Assembly: GCA_020692565.1 (NCBI GenBank)
Contig: JAIMKJ010000022.1
Location: 17,436-68,917, forward strand
Direction of reading: 5' to 3'
Source of the DNA: Thermomonas sp.
GTDB lineage: Bacteria > Pseudomonadota > Gammaproteobacteria > Xanthomonadales > Xanthomonadaceae
DNA length: 51,482 nucleotides
The translations under genes and the position numbers were made by a program. Below, piece by piece: positions 45,922 to 51,482 of the stretch. The stretch's first letter is position 1; each line of letters starts with the position of its first letter. Under the pieces are notes generated by a model. It had not been told where the DNA came from. It saw only the letters and a program-made list of their open reading frames with translations, and did not search any database.

Positions 45922-46033
45922 GTAGGAGGGCCTTCAGGCCCGATGATCTGCCCCGTAGGAGGCGCTTCAGCGCCGAGCTTCCGGCCCTAGGTCCTTCCGC
46001 ATGTGAGGCCATCGGGCCTGAAGGCCCTCCTGC
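45922..46033. repeat. Cluster of three GTAG-headed REP units
   Basis: Three units: GTAGGAGGGCCTTCAGGCCC plus GA at 45922-45943 (plus strand), GTAGGAGGCGCTTCAGCGCC plus GA at 45955-45976 (plus strand), and an inverted unit at 46012-46033 with head GCAG instead of GTAG. The second unit has compensatory stem changes (GGCGCT/AGCGCC), so pairing is kept. It lies 23 bases past cydB. The rest of the gap to ycgL (to 46280) has no gene. Confidence 0.8.
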
Positions 46034-46280
46034 AGGTGAATCGGGCCGTAGGTTGCCCTAGCCGCAAACCGTGCTTTGGCGCACAATTCGCCGGGAATCC
46101 CCACGATATCCGGCAGTTGGGCGATACTTGGATGCATCCGCCACAAGTCAATCCCGCAAGCGATTGATTTGACAGGGGCGGGTTTCGGAAGAAGCCCGTG
46201 GCGCCGAGTTCCCCGCGTCCGCCTCACGGCGGTCGTGCCGGTTCTGTCCATCCTGTCATCCGAGGCACCCCGTTCCGGCC

Positions 46281-46550
46281 ATGCAAGCGTACGTCTACAA
46301 GAGCCAGCGGAAGGCCGATACCTATCTTTATCTGGCTGCGCGCGACGATTTCGCGTGCCTGCCCGAACCCGTCCGCGCCCAGCTCGGGCCGCTGAAGTTC
46401 GTACTGGAAGTCGCCCTGACCCCTGAGCGCAAGCTGGCGCAGGCCGATCCCGCCGTGGTCCGCGCCAATCTGGCCGCACAGGGCTTCCACCTGCAGTTCC
46501 CGCCGACCATGCTCGATCCGATGACCGAGGATTGGGGCACGGATGCCTGA
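46281..46550 (+). CDS. ycgL: YcgL domain-containing protein
   Basis: An 89-residue protein with the YcgL pattern: [19 protein letters not shown] at the start, [23 protein letters not shown] in the middle and GFHLQFPP near the end. The family is alpha/beta, widespread in gammaproteobacteria and of unsettled function. Its last 8 bases overlap the first codons of the downstream ankyrin gene, so the two are translationally coupled. The neighbour rnd (RNase D), common upstream in other genomes, is not present here. Confidence 0.88.
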   Translation: MQAYVYKSQRKADTYLYLAARDDFACLPEPVRAQLGPLKFVLEVALTPERKLAQADPAVVRANLAAQGFHLQFPPTMLDPMTEDWGTDA

Positions 46551-49500
46551 GAACGACATCCTCAACACCGCGCCGCGCCGGATGGCTTTCGGCCCGGTGC
46601 CGCTGCTGGCCGGGCTGGCGCTGACCGCGCTGGCGGGCGTCGGCGGTGCGGCGGTCGGCGGTACGGCCGGCGCTGCGCTGGCCGCCTTCTCTGGCCTGCT
46701 CGCCCAACCGGCGTTCGCGCTGGCCGCGCGTGGCGGCCGGTTCCTGCCCCGCGACGCTGCGCGCGACGCACTGCCGATCCTGGCGCTGTGGGCGCTGGCG
46801 ATGCTGCCGTTCGCGGTGCTGGTCGCCTGGCCGTTCTCGGCATTGGTTCAAGGCCGCACGCTCGGCGCCGCGGTCGCGGTCAGCGCGGTCGTCGGCGGTG
46901 CATTGATCGGGCTGTGGCGCACCTGGCCGCTGTGGCGCTGGCTGGAAGGCGAGGGCGGCGCGCTGCGCGACCACTGGCGCGCGCTGGTCGATACCGATAC
47001 CCGCGACTGGCGTGGCCTCGGCGCCGCGCTGCTGCTGGTGCTGCCGCTGGCCGGCACGTTGTTGCTGGCGTGGCCGGAGCTGATGCCTTCCGGCACGCGC
47101 TGGCTGCTGACGGCGGCCTGCGCGCTGGTCTGGCCGCTGGCGCACCGCAGGCTGCTGCGGATGCCCGCGCCCTCCCCGATCAGCGCCGACGCGCTGCTGC
47201 AGGAAGCGCTAGCCGAAGAAGATGCCGATGCCGACGACCGCGCGGCGCTCGATGGCGTGGATCTGGACGCCGCGCTCTACGTCGCGGCCCGTCAGGGCCG
47301 GGTGGAGCGCGCGCTGACGCTGCTGGAGGCGGGCGCCAACCCCCATGCGCTGCCGCCGGCCGACGCCCGCGACCAGCGCAGCCTGACGATGCTGGCCGCG
47401 GTGCTGCCGGACCTGCGCCTGTTGCGCGGCCTGATCGGTCACGGCATCGACCTCAATGCCACCCACGCCGGCATGACCGCGCTGATCGCCGCCACCCGCG
47501 ACAGCTGGCACGGCCGTCCCGAAGCGGTGATGACCCTGTTGACCAACGGCGCCGACCCGCGCATCGCCGACAGCGAGGGCAACACGCCGCTGCATCACGC
47601 CGCGCGCAGCTCCGACCCCGGCGTGGCCGCGCTGCTGCGCGATGCCGGCGCCGATATCGACCCGCTGAACCGCGACCGCGCCAGCCCGCTGGCGCTGGCC
47701 TGCACCGCCGGCAACTGGCGGCTCGCGCGTTTCCTGCTGGAACGCGGCGCCAGGCCCGACCTGCCCGGCGCGGTACCGGCGCTGCACGCAGCGGCCGGCG
47801 GCGACGAGGACGATCCGGCCGGCGTGCAACTGCTGTTGAAGCATCGCGCCAAGGTCGATGCCCGCGACCCGCGCGGTCGCAGTGCGCTGCACGAGGCCGG
47901 TTACGCCGGGCACCCGGAGGTCATCGGTATCCTGCTGGGCGCCGGTGCCGATATCCACGCCCGCGACGACGACCGGCGCACGCCTTTCCTCGAAGCCGCC
48001 CGCGGCGGGCGTCTACCGGCGCTGCAGGCGCTGATCGATGCGCGTCCCGACGCGCACGCGGTCGATGCCGGTGGCCGCCACGCGCTGATCCTGGCGTGCA
48101 TGGCCGACGCCCCGTCGCCCGCGCTGATCCGCGCGCTGCTGGATCTGGGGCTTGATCCGCAGCACGCCGACAACGACGGCAAACGCGCGATCGACCACGC
48201 CGCCGCCGCCGGACGCTGGGCGTTGGTCTCGGCGATCGATCCGGATTACCCACTGCCGGCCAGCGTCGGCGCCGATGCCGATGCGCCGCTGCCGGACCGC
48301 GCCCCCATTTCGCTGTTGCGCGATGCGCTGTACGACGGCCAGACCGACCCACTGCCGCGGCTGCTGCCGCTGGTGTCCGCGCAGGATCTCGGCGCACTGC
48401 TGCGCGACGGCGCCTCGCCCGCCGGGCCGGCGCAAATCGACTGGCTGCTGCGCCACGGTGCGGATCCCGAGGTGCACGACGATGCCGGCGACACCCCGCT
48501 GTTCGCATGGCTGGCGCAGGGTCCGACCGCCGCGTCTTCGATTCATGCCTTGCTGCGTCATGGCGTCTCGCCGGCCGGCGCCGGCGGTGTGGCGCGCTTC
48601 CTCGCCGCCTGCGTGGCCGCCGACCGCGCCGATCGCGGGCTGGAAAAGCTCGCGCTGGAGCTGCTGGAACGCGGCGCCGACCCGTTCGCGGCGAGCGTGT
48701 CCGGCGATCCGCCGCTGACCCTCGCGGTGCGCCTGGGTTGGACCCAGGTCATCGCACGGCTGGTCGGTATCGGCGTGGCGCTGGACGCGCGCGATCAGCA
48801 CGGCATGACCGCGCTGCATCTGGCCGCCGCGCTGCGCCGCGAACCGATCCTCAAACAGCTGATCCTGCACGGTGCCTCGCCCGACGTGCGCGCCGCCGAC
48901 GGCCAGACGCCGCTGGGCGTGGCGTTGTCCAGCGGCCGTCGCGATCTGGCCGACTGGCTGGACTGGCGCATCTGGCCGCTGCCGGGCCGCGCGCTGCGTC
49001 CCACCGATCTGCCGTCCGCGGCGGTGGTCGGCGACGCCGACGCCGTGCGCCGCCTGCTCGATCTGGGCATGCCGATCGATAGCACCGATGCGCAGGGCTG
49101 CACCGCGCTGCTGCGCGCGTCCGGCGGCGGCCATCGCGCGGTGATCGAACTGCTGCTCGCGCGCGGCGCCGATCCGAAACTCGCCGCGCGCACTGGCGCC
49201 ACGCCGCTGTCGGCGGCGGTCAGCATGCGTCAGGTCGAAATCGTCGACCGCCTGCTCGCCGCCGGCGCCACGCTGGAGCAGCGCCTGCCCGGCGAGGTGA
49301 CGGTGCTGATGCTCGCCGCCGCGCTGGGCATGCCCGATGCCTGCACGCGCCTGCTCGCCGCCGGCGCCAACATCAACGCCGCCGACGCCCAGGGCCTCAC
49401 CCCGCTGCACTGCGCGGCACTGTACGGCTTCACCACCCGCGACCGCCGTCGGCTGGTCGCGCTGCTCGATGCGCTGCTGCTGGCCGGCGCCGACCCCGAC

Positions 49501-49863
49501 ACCCAGGCCGCGGGCGGCGTCACGCCGCTGCTGCTGTTGCTGGGCGCGCGCGCCGAGCCCGGCACCGCCTGCGACGAGGACGTGGTGCTTGCCGGCATCG
49601 CGCGCCTGCTCGACGAAGGCGCCAGCCTGCAGGTGCGCGACCCGCGCGGTTTCGGTCCGCTGCATCTGGCGGCGCTGCATGGTCTGCTGCGGGTGACGCA
49701 GCAGTTGATGCACGACGGCGCCGATCCGGAAAGCCGCGATGCGCTGAACCGGACGCCGCGGGAGATCGCGGTGATGCGCGGGTTCGTGGATGTGGCGGCG
49801 GAGTTCGCGCCGCCGACGGGGAATGTGTCGATGGCGCGGTTCCTGAAGAATCGTGAGAGTTGA
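46543..49863 (+). CDS. Very large membrane-anchored ankyrin-repeat protein
   Basis: An 1106-residue protein. Residues about 18-200 hold 5-6 hydrophobic helices ([59 protein letters not shown]). From about 225 to the end the protein is a series of ankyrin-type repeats of 30-36 residues with the TPLxxAxxxG and LLxxGADPxxxD patterns (for example [47 protein letters not shown]). By eye there are about 20, some degenerate. The repeat domain is probably cytoplasmic and binds proteins. It starts within ycgL (ATGCCTGA overlap). A role in membrane scaffolding is inferred; no enzymatic domain is seen. Confidence 0.88.
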   Translation: MPENDILNTAPRRMAFGPVPLLAGLALTALAGVGGAAVGGTAGAALAAFSGLLAQPAFALAARGGRFLPRDAARDALPILALWALAMLPFAVLVAWPFSALVQGRTLGAAVAVSAVVGGALIGLWRTWPLWRWLEGEGGALRDHWRALVDTDTRDWRGLGAALLLVLPLAGTLLLAWPELMPSGTRWLLTAACALVWPLAHRRLLRMPAPSPISADALLQEALAEEDADADDRAALDGVDLDAALYVAARQGRVERALTLLEAGANPHALPPADARDQRSLTMLAAVLPDLRLLRGLIGHGIDLNATHAGMTALIAATRDSWHGRPEAVMTLLTNGADPRIADSEGNTPLHHAARSSDPGVAALLRDAGADIDPLNRDRASPLALACTAGNWRLARFLLERGARPDLPGAVPALHAAAGGDEDDPAGVQLLLKHRAKVDARDPRGRSALHEAGYAGHPEVIGILLGAGADIHARDDDRRTPFLEAARGGRLPALQALIDARPDAHAVDAGGRHALILACMADAPSPALIRALLDLGLDPQHADNDGKRAIDHAAAAGRWALVSAIDPDYPLPASVGADADAPLPDRAPISLLRDALYDGQTDPLPRLLPLVSAQDLGALLRDGASPAGPAQIDWLLRHGADPEVHDDAGDTPLFAWLAQGPTAASSIHALLRHGVSPAGAGGVARFLAACVAADRADRGLEKLALELLERGADPFAASVSGDPPLTLAVRLGWTQVIARLVGIGVALDARDQHGMTALHLAAALRREPILKQLILHGASPDVRAADGQTPLGVALSSGRRDLADWLDWRIWPLPGRALRPTDLPSAAVVGDADAVRRLLDLGMPIDSTDAQGCTALLRASGGGHRAVIELLLARGADPKLAARTGATPLSAAVSMRQVEIVDRLLAAGATLEQRLPGEVTVLMLAAALGMPDACTRLLAAGANINAADAQGLTPLHCAALYGFTTRDRRRLVALLDALLLAGADPDTQAAGGVTPLLLLLGARAEPGTACDEDVVLAGIARLLDEGASLQVRDPRGFGPLHLAALHGLLRVTQQLMHDGADPESRDALNRTPREIAVMRGFVDVAAEFAPPTGNVSMARFLKNRES

Positions 49864-49890
49864 TATTTCCTCAGGTGTCCTTGAAGCACC

Positions 49891-49917
49891 GTCATCCCGG
49901 CGAAGGCCGGGATCCAG
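49891..49917. repeat. GTCATCCCGGCGAAGGCCGGGATC-type hairpin repeat after the ankyrin gene
   Basis: ATCCCGGC pairs with GCCGGGAT around GAAG (49894-49913); TTTTCAC follows after CCAGC. Such GTCATCCCGG palindromes are dispersed in many proteobacterial genomes and may also terminate the ankyrin gene transcript. Confidence 0.6.
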
Positions 49918-49950
49918 CTTTTCACTGTGCTTTGATGAATAGTTACGCGT

Positions 49951-50102
49951 AGCGACAGCCATCGAAAGCAACTGCAGAGCTTTCGCGCTGACGCGTCACA
50001 CTTTCTTTGTCGCACTGCGCCGCTTGCAGCGCGAACGACGAAGCCGGCCCGAAGGGCGAGCGCCATAGGCGCGAGTCAAGAAAGTAATCAAAGAAAACTC
50101 TT
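49951..50102 (+). repeat. Dispersed repeat, copy 2 (longest)
   Basis: It shares with copy 1 (11211) the core AACTGCAGAGCTTTCGCGCT, then CGCACTGCGCCGCTTGC, GCGCGAACG and AAGCCGGCCCGAAGGGCGAG. It continues with GTCAAGAAAGTAATCAAAGA. It lies in a 707-base gene-free stretch (49864-50570) full of palindromes. Confidence 0.7.
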
Positions 50103-50142
50103 TAGTGCCGAGGCAAATCTGCCGTCTGCGACATGGCCGGGA

Positions 50143-50175
50143 TTTTTCGATGCGGCATCCTGCCGCGTCGAAAAA
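50143..50175. repeat. 15-bp stem-loop TTTTTCGATGCGGCA/TGCCGCGTCGAAAAA
   Basis: TTTTTCGA, one G-T wobble, and GCGGCA pair with TGCCGC and TCGAAAAA around the loop TCC. Flanking T and A runs make it terminator-like in both directions. It follows copy 2 of the dispersed repeat and may be part of a larger composite repeat. Confidence 0.6.
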
Positions 50176-50366
50176 CGGCGTACATCCTGCGCGCCGCCCT
50201 TCGGGTCTACGATTGCCGAGTGTTCGCCCTCATTTTGCGATGCGACGAAACGAATGCATGTGCCGACGCTGTATCGGCCGCGCCGTTCAGCCCTTCCCCT
50301 TGCGCGTAGCGCGGGGGGGGAGGTTGGGCGAGCCGCTGCGATCGAACCGTAAGCCGAGTTGTGTAG

Positions 50367-50384
50367 GGCGGGTCCTGACCCGCC
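50367..50384. repeat. Short palindrome GGCGGGTC-CT-GACCCGCC
   Basis: A perfect 8-bp stem preceded by GTAG-like TGTAGG, similar in style to the GTAG REPs. No gene is nearby apart from the secreted protein 187 bases downstream. Confidence 0.5.
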
Positions 50385-50430
50385 ATTGACGAAGAGCCGA
50401 CTGCGTGACCTCAGGGCGTGGTGGGCGACC

Positions 50431-50500
50431 GATTGAGCGCAGCGATACGCATCAATAAAAGAACTGCAGAGCTTTCGCGCTGATGCGAGGGCCAATGGAC
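50431..50500 (+). repeat. Dispersed repeat, copy 3 (short)
   Basis: It shares TTGAGCGC, GATACGCATCAAT and AACTGCAGAGCTTTCGCGCT with copy 1 but ends soon after. It lies 70 bases before the start of the secreted-protein gene at 50571. Confidence 0.65.
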
Positions 50501-50570
50501 ATTGCAATGTTGACGCGCTTGAAGGGCGGGGACAGACTCAATGCTGTGCCCTCGATTCAGGGAGTTGACG

Positions 50571-50963
50571 ATGAGTAAGCCCTCAGGAAAAACCATGCCG
50601 CCTTTCAGGAATCGATTCGCTTTCGGCTGCCTGCTCGTGTTCTTTTTCGGTACGGCGAATGCCAGCACGATTCAAACGCTTTGCCGCGGGAATATCGAAA
50701 CGCTTCCGGACCGGAAAATCGTGCATGCAGGCGTCGAGTATTGGCTCTGGTATCAGCTTTCCGCGGGCAAGGCGACCGTTCGTATCGCTGGCCGTGAGTT
50801 CAACGCCACGGTGAGTACGGGTGCTGCATGGCCGGGTTTACGGCTGCAGCATGTGCAGGACGATCCCTCTCTTTCTTTTCTTCCGTCCGACGGCGGCACC
50901 ATCAGGGTGGAGCTTGAGCCGGGCGTTGTTTTTTCGGGTAACTGCCTGCCGGAGAGGACGTGA
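50571..50963 (+). CDS. Small secreted protein of unknown function
   Basis: A 130-residue protein. The ATG at 50571 is chosen because AGGGAG lies 7 bases upstream; an in-frame ATG at 50541 is also possible. A hydrophobic segment (FGCLLVFFFGTANA|S) gives a signal peptide of about 31 residues. The mature part of about 100 residues has two cysteines (LCRGN, GNCLP) likely bridging its ends, and mostly beta-strand character. Codon use is less GC-extreme than the neighbours (for example TTT, TCT), which may point to transfer. No family recognised. It lies 33 bases before the DUF1801 gene. Confidence 0.65.
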   Translation: MSKPSGKTMPPFRNRFAFGCLLVFFFGTANASTIQTLCRGNIETLPDRKIVHAGVEYWLWYQLSAGKATVRIAGREFNATVSTGAAWPGLRLQHVQDDPSLSFLPSDGGTIRVELEPGVVFSGNCLPERT

Positions 50964-50996
50964 GATGAATTCATATCGTGATCGGAAAAAGATGCG

Positions 50997-51392
50997 ATGA
51001 CCGACAAGAGCCGCAAGCCGGCCGCTACGGTGGAGGCCTTCATTTCCGCGCTCGATCATCCTCACAAGGATGCGATCGTCGCGCTGAGGCAACTCCTGCT
51101 GAGTGCGGATCCGGGGATCTCGGAGGAAGTGAAGTGGAACGCGCCCAGCTTCCGTACGTCGGAGCATTTCGCCACCATGCATCTGCGGGGGCAGGATTCT
51201 TTCCAGTTGATCTTTCATCTGGGGGCAAAATCGAAGCGGACGGTCCCGAAGGACGCCATCGCTGATCCGGACAAATTGCTCAAGTGGCTCGGGCCGGATC
51301 GCGCGTCGGTCACTTTTGTCGCTGCGGCAGACCTGGTGGACAAGAGCGATGCGCTTGTTTTGATCGTCCGACAATGGATCAAGCATGTTTAG
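50997..51392 (+). CDS. DUF1801 (YdhG-like) domain protein
   Basis: A 131-residue soluble protein with DUF1801 marks: VEAFISALDHPHKDAIVALRQLL near the start, EEVKWNAPSF near residue 44, and DSFQLIFHLGAKSKR after it. The fold is related to frataxin-like and SufE-like families; biochemical role unknown. Base composition is slightly less GC-rich than the core genes, as for the gene before it. Confidence 0.85.
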   Translation: MTDKSRKPAATVEAFISALDHPHKDAIVALRQLLLSADPGISEEVKWNAPSFRTSEHFATMHLRGQDSFQLIFHLGAKSKRTVPKDAIADPDKLLKWLGPDRASVTFVAAADLVDKSDALVLIVRQWIKHV

Positions 51393-51403
51393 TGTGGGTG
51401 AGT

Positions 51404-51482
51404 TGAGAGCGGCGATTTCCATCTAAGAGCAACTGCAGAGCTTCCGCGCTGACGCGCGGGTCACTTTCTTTGAGGGTGTTGC
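51404..51482 (+). repeat. Dispersed repeat, copy 4 (runs to the window edge)
   Basis: It shares AACTGCAGAGCTTCCGCGCT with copies 1-3 and CACTTTCTTTG with copy 2, and runs into the window end. It begins 12 bases past the DUF1801 stop. Confidence 0.65.

Noticed and set aside
45900..45930. CydX-like small subunit after cydB
   Set aside because: The only short frame is MDASPL and stop, with no membrane helix.
46147..46167. Inverted repeat TCAAT...ATTGA upstream of ycgL
   Set aside because: Arms are only 5 bases with a 10-base spacer; expected by chance at this scale.
46988..49971. Long antisense frames over the ankyrin gene (for example 48013-49971)
   Set aside because: The repeated codon pattern of ankyrin repeats produces open antisense frames; no independent start or domain.

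Overview
The window looks like chromosome from a high-GC gammaproteobacterium of the Xanthomonadaceae/Lysobacteraceae, most like Lysobacter or Luteimonas. This is judged from gene content: an M4 metalloprotease with a Lysobacter-type C-terminal domain, DUF4124 proteins, an RpoH with the RpoH box, a bd-type oxidase pair, and REP-like palindromes with a GTAG head. No search was run, so the genus is an inference. No tRNA, rRNA, CRISPR array, prophage or intact insertion sequence was found.

Layout. 1-3.8 kb: the tail of an unidentified Lys/Ala-rich protein, a long gene-free stretch, a secreted AA10 lytic polysaccharide monooxygenase and two adjacent DUF4124 proteins. 3.8-11.2 kb: a divergent LysR/SDR pair with a perfect palindrome between them, a leaderless subtilase, a short HPF/RaiA protein, a multicopper oxidase and a DUF1275 membrane protein. 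11.2-20.6 kb: an M4 protease with a clear terminator, an SDR, a small lipoprotein, SppA, a MATE exporter, a DUF3667 protein, a DUF4286 protein and a sigma-like protein. 20.6-26.1 kb: priA behind an inverted pair of perfect DnaA boxes, a type II NADH dehydrogenase, a DUF1203 protein and a NYN-domain protein. 26.1-31 kb: three tandem small secreted proteins of unknown family, a VanW/glycosyltransferase-like fusion, and rpoH with a near-perfect CIRCE element just before its start. 31-37.8 kb: a GntR(YtrA)-ABC ATPase-membrane protein operon with an AT-rich palindromic promoter, an S9 peptidase and a leaderless trypsin-like protease. 37.8-46 kb: a two-gene NAD salvage operon (nadV, nadM-Nudix), a 209-bp MITE-like element, a DPP IV-like S9 peptidase and cydAB. 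46-51.5 kb: ycgL overlapping an 1106-residue membrane-anchored ankyrin protein, then a repeat-rich stretch, a small secreted protein and a DUF1801 protein.

How the genes fit together. Six peptidases (S8, M4, SppA, two S9, S1), a chitin/cellulose-active LPMO and a multicopper oxidase fit a lytic, polymer-degrading lifestyle. The NAD operon would turn nicotinamide into NMN and then NAD; the NADH dehydrogenase and the bd oxidase could form a non-proton-pumping short respiratory chain. The most unusual items are the CIRCE-like site at rpoH, the mosaic tandem family at 26.2-27.9 kb, the DnaA-box palindrome at priA, the VanW fusion, and the MITE-like element whose flank carries a stop codon. I see no single clearly new multi-gene system; the best candidates for undescribed biology are the tandem secreted family and the membrane-ankyrin gene coupled to ycgL.
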